NCBI RefSeq assembly: GCF_017654505.1
Contig: NC_054553.1
Coordinates: 12,737,049 to 12,801,048, forward strand
From: Polyodon spathula
Lineage: Eukaryota; Chordata; Actinopteri; Acipenseriformes; Polyodontidae
DNA length: 64,000 nucleotides
Direction: 5' to 3'
Shown here: positions 21,205 through 33,194 of the stretch, one piece after another
Numbering within the stretch: position 1 is the first letter of the stretch
Layout of the letters: each line of letters starts with the position of its first letter
Notes under the pieces: generated by a model
What the model saw: the letters and a program-made list of their open reading frames with translations, nothing else
The model's database searches: none
What the model was told of the DNA's origin: nothing
Position numbers and translations under genes: made by a program

Positions 21205-24200
21205 TGATTTTTCTCAGTAGCGCATCACAGCGCTTCTGCAGTTCAGTTCGATTACTCATTGTCCTGGCACTTAGCATACAGGTTAGAACCAGTTTCTGCT
21301 AAGAGAAGATTATATTTTTATTACACAGACTGAAAGCTTTGAAGATGAGATCACAAATTGTACTGCAAGAAAACAGTAAACTTGGCACACTGTTTAACCA
21401 TTGTCTACCACTAATCATATCAAGGGCTTTTTTCAGTCAGCAAAGTCACTGGTTTCTTCATCTCAACAATTGCGACAAGAATGATAAATGAAGATTGAAG
21501 ACCAGCTGTTTTCAACAATACCAGCCTTGGTGTGACTATTAGTTAAGGACTCGGAGCTCAGATATTTTTATGTTACCAGTGAGAAAATCCATTACTCTTT
21601 GGAAACCTTGCTTGGCAAATATACAGTGAAACCTCAGTAGCAGGCCAGTCAAGTGCATATCATTTCTTTTAACAAATGTATACCAGTATAGGGTTTAGAT
21701 TATTTATATTTAAAAACTTCTTAGTTTAGCTATTTCATTTAACTGGGTAATTCTTTATTGAACATTTGAACCATTGCTAATTTACTGGTTTTTTTTAATA
21801 TAATCAAATGTTGCAACCAAAACAGTTACTAATTCACTATTATAGAGAGAAATTGAAGTTTGATGTGTTTGGGGCTGCAGATAACCACATTAACAATGAA
21901 TCCTGGGATGTCCTTAATATTGAAGGTTTACTTTAAGTTGTTGTCAATAGGAGGACATTTGGGACTGCTCACCGGTAACCCTTCAGAACAAGCTGCCATT
22001 CTTTGTGCCCTGGTGGGTTAGGGGGGCAAATCAGCTGGGGATAGGTCACCACATCACACTTCTGTAAACCCTACAGGTCAGGTGGCCAGTCGAAGGCCAG
22101 GAGGACAGGCCAGGCGAACAGGCCAGGTGAAGGGGTCAGGCAGATAGACCAGGTGGAGGGATCAGGAGGACAGGCCAGGTGGTGGAGCCTGGTCTGTAAA
22201 AGAACAACTGAATTCAGAGAATTAATCCACTTATATCATGCTCTACATCTTCTAAGTAACATGGAACAATGCAACTCGCCAGGTCATCCGGCCCTTGGAT
22301 TTGAACTGAAGCAAGATGATGTCAAAATAGTCACTCAGCAGCGTTAAATAAGAAAAAGTTATTGAATACTAGAACACAACACTTGTTGTATAAAATAAGT
22401 TCTTTTAAAAATGTGTTTTTACAACATTTCAATCACAGTGACAAGTATGAGCTGAAATAATGTTATGTTTTCATTGGGTCTGCATGCTGAAACTGGAGAG
22501 AGTTTCTGAAAAGAAGTGTGTTGTAAGTAAATGGAAGTATGTTGCAAGCTGTGAGTTGCACCAAGATGGTGCCCACAGGAATGCTGGCCTTCTTGACAGC
22601 CCATAGCCACTCAAAAGACATCCCAGAGCTTGCAGCTTCAGTCTTCATACTCCTACAATCCACTAAGACCTGCCAGCTGGCTTTTGCTTAATAAGTGGTC
22701 TGTGAAGATGCTATCAGTTAGTCTGCCTGTTTATACTAGCAGCAGCCTTCATAAACACATGCCCATGCTGTGCAGTTTCATAACATTGGAAAAAGTGAAA
22801 AAATCAGTTGTTTATTAAGACTAGTCTGTCTTACCTTTGAAGGAAGTATATTGTTGTTTTCTGTAGCCACATGAAATGATGCCTTCTGTCTGTCAATATG
22901 GATACAATGGATTAAATACAGATTCTCATTTTAATCCTTGAAACTGAAGTATCTTATGACAGTCATCAAAAAACTGAGATCTGATTTGGATACAAATGAG
23001 TGTACATTTGATATATTACAGCACTGATCTCAATATTTTTGTCCTGGAATGGAGGGGCTGCTCGATTTGATGCATTCATTTTACAGTAAACCCTGGTTGG
23101 ATCTTGTACTGCATTTATTTAGGTTAAAAATCTTTCCCTCAATTGTTCATTTACTTGCACCTCTTAAACAGCACTTCTGTAATTATTCCAGAGCTACTTC
23201 AAACCAGACCCCTGCCACGCGTCAGGCATTATAGCAACTGCAAAGAGCTCTGTGAAGTGGAACTGATCTTAATGCATCGTAAGTGTTCTACATACCGGTC
23301 ACTTACTCTCATGTGCAGCAGGCTCTGGTTTTTACAACAGATGCAGTACACCGCTTCCTTTCTAGTTCATGATTTCATTAAAATGATGATTTAGGGCCGA
23401 TCATTTCTGTGTGGTTGCTGACGTGTTTTTGCAAGTAGTATAAAGTGATCTGTCGCAAGAATAAAGTTCCTCTCGAAGGTTTATTAGTAAAATGCCATAG
23501 AAGGATCTTCTTGTACATCACTGGTACTAACTGGTAGCCTTACCAGCCTCCTTCCACAAGGACCAGTGCAGAGCCTATGATGATAATGTCTGTGTAGCTT
23601 ACAGATACCAGGATTCTAGGTGTTGCTGCTATACTTGGTGAACTTAAAAAGAGTATGTCACTTTTACTGCCCCCTTGCATTTGTGTGATGTGTGTGATCA
23701 TTTTCAGTGGTTGCAATTACAGTCATTCAGAGTCTGTGTTAAGATGCTTTTTCCTGAGTTCATGAGCAGCATATGTGTTATTGTTGCAAACCATAGATAT
23801 ATGTAACCCAGGCTAGATCAGTGCTTTTATAGAATTAAGAGCCAGCACCATCCTGTGATCTGCCACTTGCTGGCAATTCACTGCTGTAAACTAGCTGGCA
23901 GTGGTGCTTACTAACACAAAGCCTGCATTTCACATGGCTGTGGCGGGCCTTTCAATTCAATAGACTTATGATCATCTTTACACACAGAATTCATATCATC
24001 ACTTAAAGATAATAAGCCAGCTGTAAACTCAATGATATAAGCGATTCCACAGTGCAGGTATACTATGTATACTCTAAAACTGTGAATATTAAGGCTGTTT
24101 TTGGGAACCTATGCCTTAGTTCATTAAGCCTAAACTATGTTGCAATTGAAAAAGCAAATCCTCTACTATGTTCTTTGGCAAAACCAGGCTTCTCCTGGAA

Positions 24201-24540
24201 GGCAATCGCTGTTTCTTCAGAATGGACGACTGGCTACATTGAAACAAAACAGCAACACTTTCAAGTGTTGCTTTCCAGCTTTCTCTTTGTTGAGGTTAAA
24301 AAGGTAATTAGGAGCTGATGTCAATGTGAAACAGCATGATTACATCACCTCATAGTGACAGACTTCAAATCAAACCGTTTAAAGTGTTTGCAAAGATTGA
24401 ACCCAGCACTTGGCCTTGAGTCAGCTTTGATTCAACTTGGAAAGGGAACCTACACAAACACCATCCTTCCAAACAAATCCAAATCAAGTGGCCTGTAACA
24501 GGGAGAGAGAAAGTCCTGCTGATCCTCAAACCTTCAGAAC
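21205..24540. other. No gene supported
   Basis: A patch at 22075-22190 holds degenerate short repeats of the type acaggccaggtg. Other open frames are below 90 codons and show no domain. Confidence 0.45.
22075..22190. repeat. Degenerate acaggccaggtg minisatellite
   Basis: Units such as ggccaggaggacaggccagg recur with variable spacing over about 115 bp. Confidence 0.55.
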
Positions 24541-24544
24541 TGTA

Positions 24545-24790
24545 GGGGAGGCATGAGGAAGCACAGTCTGTCTGTATGTCTTTACAGTTTTGAATAGACC
24601 TAGAGAACCGCTTGTCCAATTGTGGTAGAACTTGAAATAATTTATTGAGTGTATGATAACCTGATTTTATATGGAGGCTGTTTGCCTGTACGACCGTCTG
24701 TCTGTATGTATGTCACACATTTTTACCCACCTAATGTATTTCTATGTCCATGGTAACACTAATTTGGTACCAGATGAACTTGTTTAGACT
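24545..24790 (+). repeat. Dispersed repeat copy, GTCTGT-rich family
   Basis: agaaccgcttgtccaattg and the flanking gtctgtctgtatgt tracts match the copy at 3395-3670 in diverged form. Confidence 0.45.
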
Positions 24791-25359
24791 AATGGTTTAC
24801 ACTTCTAGGCCCTAGATAGTCACCAGGATGTGATGACTGAAACAGAAAATAAAATCAATTGAATCTAAACAACAAGAACAATACATGAGTTCAGATCACT
24901 CTGATATTTTAACCAGTCATACAGGTTGCTCTTTAAGTTACAGTAGTTCAGCCTAGACAGAATAAAGCCATGGCAGTCCAATAAAAGTCATAGTAAGACT
25001 TAATCTTTGCTTGGTTGCAGTTTATCTGGTGAAATACTTTCTACATAACCATTGCTTAGCATAATGAGAAGCTAGCAGGACTTGTCAGGTTGGGGGCGGG
25101 GGGGTAGCGACTGCACGGACCTGTCAATATTGTGAGCAGTTTCTCTTCACTCGTTGGAGCCTGGCTATAGGCTGACCTGCAGGTAACCTCACAGCATCAA
25201 TAATGCTGGGGATTACGGACATTAGATGACCTCATAGAAGCAAGGGGCTTAGCCAATAGAAGAGATGGCACAGTTACATTTTTTTCTTTTACATTAAACT
25301 AACAATACATCACTTTCTATTCCTGTTGAATTTTTTTTTTAAATTTAATTTAATTTACT

Positions 25360-25800
25360 AGGACCTACTAGTAGCAAAGGTACCACCAGCTAAAACATTC
25401 CTAAGAACATAAAAACAAAGTTTAGTTTACTAAAAAATAATTAGCTGACTGAATAACAGCAAAAACATTTTTAAAAAGCGAGAAAAGATGTGGTTTAACT
25501 AGACTGCTTCAGCATGTTTGTACTCATTAAACATGGGTCATACTAAACACAACATGATGTTTTTTTTTGCATGACCTTCCTGTATTGTACCAGACTATCA
25601 ATTGCCCTATAGTCTTGAATGGCATCATGTCTATAGTCATAGGGCAGAGGCTGGGCACTAACTGGCGACCCCGCGCACCACAAACAAGCGTCTTAACCAC
25701 AAGGTAAAAGAGCCGGGTTCATCTGCATTCAGGGTTTTAGAGCTTTTAACCTCATCTCATCTCACTGACAGGAGACAGAATCCATAACTACGGTGTAAGA
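25360..25800 (-). repeat. SINE-like repeat with tRNA-like head, minus strand
   Basis: On the minus strand the segment starts near 25790 with gtcagtgagatgagatgag, then cggctctttta and tggttaagacgcttgtttg (the tRNA-like head), then a body shared with 48290-48600, for example ctacaagggc there against ctatagggc here and a ttagctgac stretch near the tail. This is the most complete of at least four copies in the window (also 5455, 48290 and 54940). Confidence 0.6.
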
Positions 25801-25804
25801 CACA

Positions 25805-26380
25805 ACACTACCTGTTACACATAGTTCTGTCCTACTAATAGATGCCAAAAAGTCAAAATGACCTTCCAGGATACCTGTCCTTGACTCAACCATTTCTACG
25901 GAAGAGGGTTTTTTGTTCACAACTGCTCATCTTTATAATGACTTATAATACAAATCCACTGTAAATTCCATCTCCACTACTTTTTACCTGGATCACAAAC
26001 CTGAACCCAGTACTATACCAATCAATACTGTACGTGCCTGATGATAGCAAACCAGACTGGAGGGGACATCTGCCATGCAGCAGCTCACTGCCTGCTTGTG
26101 CTAGTCTGCAGTGGCACAGTACACTGTCCACCTGACTAATGCTGGATGACGGACTGAATTCATGCTCAGTCAGGCAGCATCTCTATTCAGTCTTTTCTTG
26201 CATTTCATTTTTGTCTCAATAAGATTTTGTTCTCTTAGATTTATTTGCATTTATTTGCTTTGAACCAGCTGTGGCTGGCATAGCTCCAGCTCAAAGCAGC
26301 TGAACTTTATTCTGCATTTCACTAAACTAGAAGGCTTGCTGGTTCTTTTCTTTTTGACTGCTGTCTTCTTTTTAGTAGTT
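25805..26380. other. No gene supported
   Basis: Short frames only; no repeat or exon assigned. Confidence 0.45.
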
Positions 26381-26383
<3 letters not shown>

Positions 26384-26456
<73 letters not shown>

Positions 26457-26565
26457 TATATATATATATAGGAGAGCTCTCTCTCTCTCTTGACGACCGA
26501 GAGATTTTTTCGAGCTTCCTCTAGACGATGTACGGAGAGAAGAAAGAGAGAGAGAGAGAGAGAGA
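26384..26565. repeat. Compound (TA)n, (CT)n and (GA)n microsatellite
   Basis: About 85 bp of TA with a small ttatatta interruption are followed by a CT tract (26477-26490) and a GA tract (26543-26565). The CT and GA tracts can pair with each other. Confidence 0.9.
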
Positions 26566-26929
26566 AGGAGTGTACATTCCAGAGCAATCTTGGTCAGCTG
26601 TGAGGCTGTGGCTGTAAGGAATGCACACTCCATCTGCGTAAAGGTTGTGCTGATGGTTTCAAAGGAAACTAAAATAATAAAATGTGAAGACAACATAAAC
26701 CAACTGGCTTGTAAACAAACTGGGAAATAAAGTAATGGGTTTAAAAGCAAAATTATAGTTAAATAAATTAATGCAAATTGGTTCCCACAGCGTGATTTTT
26801 TAGATTAAACTACAGACTTGGGTTTATGTTATGTTTTGTTAAAAGAAAAAAAAGGTATTATGTTAGAAATGTTATTGAAGGTTTTAAGACCCTGGGGAAC
26901 ATACTGAGGTCAGTAATGATTAGCAATTG

Positions 26930-27175
26930 ACCTTAATTGTGTAATTACCTGATTGCCTAGGATTTAAAACTGGTAAAAGAGACCAAACGGTGAGGTAGTG
27001 GAGAACTTTAAAAGTGAACAGCGACTTTATTTCAGGGTAAACAGAATTAGTCTGCCCCTGCTTAGTTTGGAGAGGGAAAAAAAATAAGTGTTTAGTTTAG
27101 GACCTGAAACCGGGGTAGGTTTTGTTTGTTTTCTGATTGTTTTGTTTTCAAATAAAACTGCACTCCGGCGTGTTT
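26930..27175 (+). repeat. LTR-like dispersed repeat, copy 1
   Basis: The order tttcagggtaaacagaatta, gtctgcccctgcttagtttg, gtttaggacc, ggtaggttttgtttgtt and a polyadenylation-type aataaa (27153) is repeated at 32600-32890. The position of aataaa close to the end fits an LTR, but TG/CA ends were not fixed. Confidence 0.55.
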
Positions 27176-27261
27176 CACTGTAAGAACGGCTTTTGTTTGG
27201 ATTTATTCAAATATTCTACACAACATAACGTCTTTAACCTGGTAGACGACAGCGAATTCTT

Positions 27262-27262
<1 letters not shown>

Positions 27263-27335
<73 letters not shown>
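27263..27335. repeat. (TA)n(CA)n microsatellite
   Basis: About 64 bp of TA followed by CA units that run directly into the end of a Tc1 element. Confidence 0.95.
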
Positions 27336-27337
<2 letters not shown>

Positions 27338-28550
27338 GTGCCTTGCAAAAGTATTCAGACCTCTGACCAATTCTCTCATATTACTGAATTACAAATGGTA
27401 CATTGAAATTTCATTCTGTTCGATATTTTATTATGAAACACTTAAACTCAAAATCAATTATTATAAGGTGACATTGGTTTTATGTTGGGAAATATTTTTA
27501 AGAAAAATAAAAAACTGAAATATCTTGCTTGCATAAGTATTCAACCCCCACACATTAATGTTAGGTGGAGCCACCTTTCGTTGCAATAACAGCTTTAAGT
27601 CTTTTGGGGTAAGTATGTACCAGTTTTGCACACAGTGTAGGAGTGATTTTGGCCCATTCTTATTGGCAGATTTCTTCAGGTTGTTCAGGTTGGTTGGAAG
27701 ACGCTTGTGGACCACAATTTTCAAATAGTGCCACAGATTCTCAATGGGATTGAGATCAGGACTTTGACTGGGCCACTGTAGGACATTCACCTTTTTGTTC
27801 TTGAGCCACTCCAATGTTGCTTTGGCCTTGTGCTTGGGATCATTGTACTGCTGAAAGGTGAATTTCCTCCCAAGTTTTTTAGCAGACTGAAGCAGATTCT
27901 CTTACAATATTTTCCTGTATTTTGCTCCATCCATTCTTCCTTCAATTGTAACAAGATGCCCAGTCCCTGCTGATGAGAAGCATCCCCACAGCATGATGCT
28001 GCCACCACCATACTTCACTGTAGGGATGGTGTGTCTTGAGACATGGGCAGGTCTCATCTGACCACATAACCTTTTCCCACATTGCAGCTGGGTCACTCTC
28101 ATGCTTTCTGGCAAACTCCAGACGTGCTTTCAGATGGTACTTTTTGAGTAACGGCTTCTTTCTTGACACCCTCCCATACAGGCCAGTGTTATGCAGAGCT
28201 CTTTTGATATGGATGACTGGTGCACCATTACTCCACTCCCAGCCACTGAACTCTGTGCAATGATCCTTCAACGGTGAAGTTTTTATCCAGAAAATGTGAC
28301 AGCAACTTTAATGGTTCACAGGTGGAGGCCAATGGTATGGTAATTGTGTCCTCGTTAGGGCAATTTCTTTCATCGGTGCAAAATGGGAGCTTCCACAGCA
28401 CAGGGGTTGAATACTTATGCAAGCAAGATATTTTGGTTTTTTATTTTTCTTAAAAAATTTTCCCAACATGAAACAAATGTCACCTTACAACAATTGATTT
28501 TGAGTTTAAGTGTTTTAAAATAAAATATCGAACACAACAGCACAGCACTG
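27336..28550 (-). mobile_element. Tc1-like transposon, deleted relic, minus strand
   Basis: The left end cagtgccttgcaaaagtatt is a standard Tc1-family terminus. The right end (28470-28550) carries the inverted match gattttgagtttaagtgttt, but about 85 bp of the outer repeat are lost before the final cagcactg. Direct-repeat copies of the type gcataagtattcaaccccc lie near 27533 and, inverted, near 28400. No TA is seen at the left end because a TA/CA microsatellite abuts it. The gene inside reads leftward and lacks its N-terminal part. Confidence 0.88.
27545..28285 (-). pseudogene. Tc1 transposase, N-terminally deleted and frameshifted
   Basis: From right to left one sees the catalytic-domain start (HNTGLYGRVSRKKPLLKK, near 28190-28140), the first catalytic Asp in VMWSDET near 28060, the [15 protein letters not shown] motif in another frame near 28000, and NDPKHKAK near 27830, where the catalytic Asp before ND is changed to Tyr. 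LNPIENLW with the Glu intact lies near 27745 and a C-terminus at about 27560. The DNA-binding HTH part is missing and at least two frame changes are needed. Confidence 0.88.
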
Positions 28551-28554
28551 TTTA

Positions 28555-29685
28555 TAAAACGCAACTGTAGATACCTCTGCACAAAGCGTAGTTCAACAAA
28601 GTACAGCCCTGTTAATGTATTCTATAAGCATGGCTGTGGTGACATTTTACAGGGGGGGTTGGAGTTTTTTGCTGCACTTGCAGTACAGAGCATGCATGAC
28701 TACCCCAAAAGCATTCAGTAAAATAAGAACTTTTACCAATATATTAAAGCTAAAATACCTGTTTCAGTAAATGCATTAATACTGTTTAAGCTGTTTTGTG
28801 ATGGGAGCTTTTATATGCATTATATAATTGATTAACATAAAAATTAATTGATATAATTTTAAATAATTGAGTTGCACAGGGAATGGGCTTCTGTCATTAC
28901 AGCTATTACTGTGTGTCTGTCTGGAATGTAAACAAACTGGACTCTCAAGTGGGCAACAGACATTTTCTTTTAATGTACCTTAGTTGTGTGTGTATCAGCC
29001 TCATTTTGTTTGCATTTACTAAATACCATTAACATTAAATGTATATTAATCTGGTCATATGGTTTCAAAATGGGTGGACTTAAATTACTGAGCAAATGTA
29101 GATGTGGTTAGATTTTAAAAGATTTTTTCTTTGTATCATTGTCTGTTTGTTATCACATCCTGGTAGAGTTGCCACCTGGCTCCATAATCTCAGGACACAG
29201 GGAGGCCAGGTTTTTCAATTCACCTCTAAACTGCAAATTCATAGATTTTATACAATGTGTGAAGTGAGTGTGAATTGTGTGAGCTGTCTCTAAGTGGATT
29301 GATTTGTTTTACTTACTTGTTACCAAAAGCACACTCCTGCTTGGGGGTGGGAATTACTTCTTGTGAGGATTGGTTTGCTTTTTTGTCAGATTGGGAGGGA
29401 CTGTTTGAAGCAGGAAGAATAATTTAATTACGTAACCACAAGGTTAAATGAAAAAGAGTGCAAATGAGTGCAAAGTTCTCTATAATGACAGAACTGTACT
29501 ATATTGATAGATATTGTAGACTAACATTTCAAGTAATATGATTTGAATCCAGGTTGTTTCGATGCTCTCCGGATAGAATCGCCACCACAATCAAACAATT
29601 AAACACATTTATTGAAGCCGCTCACGTAATTCACACCCACTCGGATAATTTGTGGTTAGAGGGGAGTTAAAAAACCTGACCAATC
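28555..29685. other. No gene supported
   Basis: AT-rich DNA. Short frames only. Confidence 0.45.
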
Positions 29686-29689
29686 TTAA

Positions 29690-30005
29690 AGTGTCTGGAG
29701 ATTATGAGCCAGGTGGCAACCGTACATCCTGGTGACTTTTATAAAACACCCCTGCGACTTCAAAGAGCTCTCAGATTCATGTCTGATCTCCAGGTATATC
29801 TGGTAGACCAGAGTGTAACCACGAACCTGCTCATTTGCAACACGCTGCCTCTAGCAGGTGTTGCAGGGGGGCAGAGAAGTTCAGACATGATTCCGAGAGC
29901 TCTGTCCAAGGGGTTTTTAAAAAGTCACGAGGGTGGGATGAATGAAGCAGAATATGATACAAAGTAAATCTAAGCAAGAAGATGATTAGTTAAGATAACT
30001 GGCAT
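29690..30005. repeat. Palindromic MITE-like repeat, copy 1
   Basis: Two arms are inverted copies: 29732-29785 (gtgacttttataaaac, agagctctcagattcatgtc) and 29880-29928 (gacatgattccgagagctct, taaaaagtcac). Between them lies a core with gtgtaacc and caacacgctgcc whose parts are again partly inverted. The core and the tail tagttaagataactg are shared with 47640-47905. No coding capacity. Confidence 0.65.
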
Positions 30006-30190
30006 TTCATTTCTTTGCCAACTTATTGTTAAACTCAAAAAACACATCTAACACAGGTTGATACAGTATCTTATCTCATTTTAGCACAATCAACTTACTT
30101 CTTTTACTTTACCACTGATGTCCAGTGCTAGAAAATCAGCATTGCCACAGAAATATTTTGGTCCATTAATTTATTTGGGTTTTAAATATA

Positions 30191-31772
30191 CAGTGCCTTG
30201 CAAAAGTATTCAGACCCTTCCTAATGGTGTCCCATTTTTGTGAAATTACAAAATGATGCATATACATTTCTTAAACTTAATCCTTTATTCAAAACTTGAA
30301 TGCTCAAACTGAAGACTTCTAATGGTAAGATAAGTTACAGTAAATGTAAAGAGAAAAGAGAAAAAAAGGAAATATGTTGATTGCAAAAGTATTCAGACCC
30401 ATCAACTAAATATTTGGTGGAAGCACCTTTGTCAGCAATTACAGTCTTTTTGGGTAAGTCTTTACCAACTTTGCACATCAGCTTGGTACAATTTGTGCCC
30501 ATTCTTCTTGGCATATTTGCTCAAGCTCTCTCAAGTTGCTTGGGGATCGCTTATGGAAAGCAGTTTTCAAGTCTTTCCACAGATTCAGACTTTGACTGGG
30601 CCACTCAAGGACATTCACTTTCATATTCTTAAACCACTCCAGTGTAGCTTTGGCCTTGTGCTATGGATCATTGTCCCGCTGAAAGGTGAATTTTCACCAC
30701 AGTTTTAAGTCTTTAGCAGACTGAAACAGGTTTTCCTCTAGTATTTGCCTGTACTTTTCTCCATCCATTTTTCCTTCAATCCTAACAAGCTTTCCAGTCC
30801 CTGATGAGAAGCATCCCAATAGCATGATGCTGCCACCACCATGCTTGACTGTAGGGATGGTGTTGACTGGGAGATGTGCTGTGTTGGGTCTGCGCCAAAC
30901 GTAACGCTCGGCATTTAGACCAAAAAGGTCCAATTTGGTCTCGTCACACCTTTTGCCACATTTTTGCAGGATCACTCAGGTGCTTTGTTGCAAACTCCAT
31001 GCAGGCTTTGATATGGCTTATTTTTACCAATGGCTTCCTTCTTGACACCCTGTCTTACAGGTTACTTTTGTGAAGTTTTTCTGGATATTGTTGACTGATA
31101 CACATTTTCTCCCATCTCAGCCATTGAATTCTGTAGCTCTTTCAAAGTTGTTGTTGGCCTCACAGTGGCATCCCTCACCAGTTTCCTCCTTGCCCAGCTG
31201 CTCAGTTTGGAGACAGCCTGATCTAGGCAGTATCTGGGTGGTACAATGCACCTTCCATTTCTTGATGATTGAGTAGACTGTGCTCACAGGGATATTCTGA
31301 GACTTTGATATTTTTTTGTACCCTTCTCCTGATCTGTGCTTTTCAATGACTTTATCCCCGACTTGCTTTGAAAGCTCCTTGGTCTTCATGGTTGAGTCTT
31401 TGCTTGAAATGGACCTTACTTTGACCAAGGAACCTCACAGAGACAGGTGTTTTTATTCTGAAATCATGAGAACCACTAATGTTGCACACAGACAGAGGCC
31501 ATTCAACTAATTGTGTGGCTCATTAAGGTCATTGTGTGCACTTGAATTAATTTAGGTTTGCCACAGCAAAGGATTTGAATACATGTGCAACCATGACTTT
31601 TCCATTTTTTATTTCATATTAATTATCTATTTTATTTTTATTTTTGCTTTGAATGTGTGGAGTAGGGTATATAACACATATTAATTCCTACTTCAAAGTG
31701 TCATGACTTCAAGCTTTAAAGCAACAAAATGTGAAAACTGTGAGAGGGTCTGAATACTTTTTCAAGGCACTG
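30191..31772 (-). mobile_element. Tc1-like transposon, near full length, minus strand
   Basis: The element begins cagtgccttgcaaaagtatt and ends with its inverted form ttcaaggcactg, with TA on both sides (30189-30190, 31773-31774). Inner direct repeats (attgcaaaagtattcagacc near 30380) give the IR/DR layout. At about 1.58 kb it is of normal size for the family. The transposase gene reads leftward and carries stops and small deletions. Confidence 0.93.
30408..31389 (-). pseudogene. Tc1 transposase, inactivated, nearly full length
   Basis: The start MKTKELSKQVGDKVIEKHRS (ATG at 31389-31387) is followed by an HTH (ISKSQNIPVSTVYSIIKKWK). A frame change follows near 31200. The middle frame carries RCDETKLDLFGLNAERYVW with the first catalytic Asp and KHGGGSIMLLGCFSSG. 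The second Asp is kept in FQRDNDP, where the following Lys codon is now a TAG. The DLNPIEN segment with the catalytic Glu is deleted between the SQS and LWKDLK motifs. It is not functional, but shows all parts of the family in order. Confidence 0.9.
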
Positions 31773-31774
31773 TA

Positions 31775-32200
31775 CATTTCTATAGCGGTGAACTTGAAAA
31801 ATCCCAAATTCTACTAAAATCTTCCCTGCCATTCTCTTTGATATGGATTCCAGATCCTGTTATCCTGTTATAAAACAACATTGTAAAGTTTAGATAAACA
31901 AACTCCGAAGCAGCACTTAACTGACTCTTAGTATTAAACACCCTTGTCATAGTTGTCATACAATAACTATAACTAGAGGCCACATCTCATCCAGTGTATT
32001 TGGACTAGTGGCTTCCCTCGCTATAATAACATCCTGGACTCAGATTTGTTATGCACACTCGAAGAGCCATGTAGTTATCCCTGAATTCCAGTAAAGAACA
32101 AGTAAATGAAAAGGGGCCAGAGGTACGGTTGGGTTTAATGCCTTAATATCTGATATTAATGGTAAGACTTAAGAGGCTATGGGCTACAACAGACAAATAT
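31775..32200. other. No gene supported
   Basis: Short intergenic stretch between a Tc1 element and a compound microsatellite. Confidence 0.45.
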
Positions 32201-32205
32201 GTGCG

Positions 32206-32238
<33 letters not shown>

Positions 32239-32284
32239 TACGGTATGCGGAAAGTCAGGTTCTCCAAGAAACGATGCTATCGAT

Positions 32285-32366
<82 letters not shown>

Positions 32367-32425
32367 TACATTACCGATTAATGTATTTTTCTTAAAAAAG
32401 CTGCAAGTAACCACAACAAAAAATA

Positions 32426-32487
<62 letters not shown>

Positions 32488-32522
32488 TATATCGAATTTG
32501 TGGTTACTTGTAACTTTTTTGA
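32201..32522. repeat. Compound GT, TC and TA microsatellites with an AT-rich palindrome
   Basis: GT units (32201-32238), about 50 bp of TC (32287-32334) and TA (32335-32362) are followed by a second TA tract of about 65 bp. The second tract is flanked by inverted arms: gcaagtaaccacaa (32403-32416) on the left and ttgtggttacttgt (32499-32512) on the right, extended outward by cttaaaaaag and cttttttga. Confidence 0.85.
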
Positions 32523-32599
32523 AAAAATATAGAGAGGAATCTACAATCCATCTTGGTGAAGGAAGTGGTGGAACCAGCAGCCATATTGCTAAAGGTCTT

Positions 32600-32890
32600 A
32601 CAAAATGGGTTAACGGTTTAATTGATTGGCTAATGAAGGGCACCTGGGGGACTTAAATAAAATAAGCACATGGATGAACCAGGCGGGAGGGGAGAATAAA
32701 GAGAAGAGATCAAATGCTGACGTAAAAAAGACTTTAAAACTGAATGAATAATTTGTTTCAGGGTAAGCAGAATTAGCCTGCCCCTGTTTAGTTTGGAGGG
32801 AAAAATAAGTGTTTTGTTTAGGACCCAAGAAACGGTTAGGTTTTGTTTGTTCATTTGATTTTGTTTTCAAAAATAAATACAACCCACAGT
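32600..32890 (+). repeat. LTR-like dispersed repeat, copy 2
   Basis: Matches 26930-27175: tttcagggtaagcagaatta, gcctgcccctgtttagtttg, gttttgtttaggaccc, then aataaa near 32873. It shares the position of aataaa near its end. TG/CA ends were not fixed. Confidence 0.55.
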
Positions 32891-33122
32891 GGCACAAAGT
32901 ATGGAAACAACAAATGATTCACAGCAAGACTCGGTCTGGAGATTGTGTTGCCCATGTTTCCTCTCTCAGATCCTTTATTTACTGAATATCTTGATATCCC
33001 TGAATAGATAATTATCTCCTCTTCAAACATATGCAACAGATTTTAATGAACAGTCTCTCCCACAAGTGCTTCACAGGTGAAGAAGGAACATCCTAAAATA
33101 ATTGTTTTTTAATCATTTAAAC

Positions 33123-33126
<4 letters not shown>

Positions 33127-33190
<64 letters not shown>

Positions 33191-33192
33191 TA
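33127..33192. repeat. (TA)n microsatellite
   Basis: About 60 bp of TA ending in aatatatta. Confidence 0.95.
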
Positions 33193-33194
33193 CG

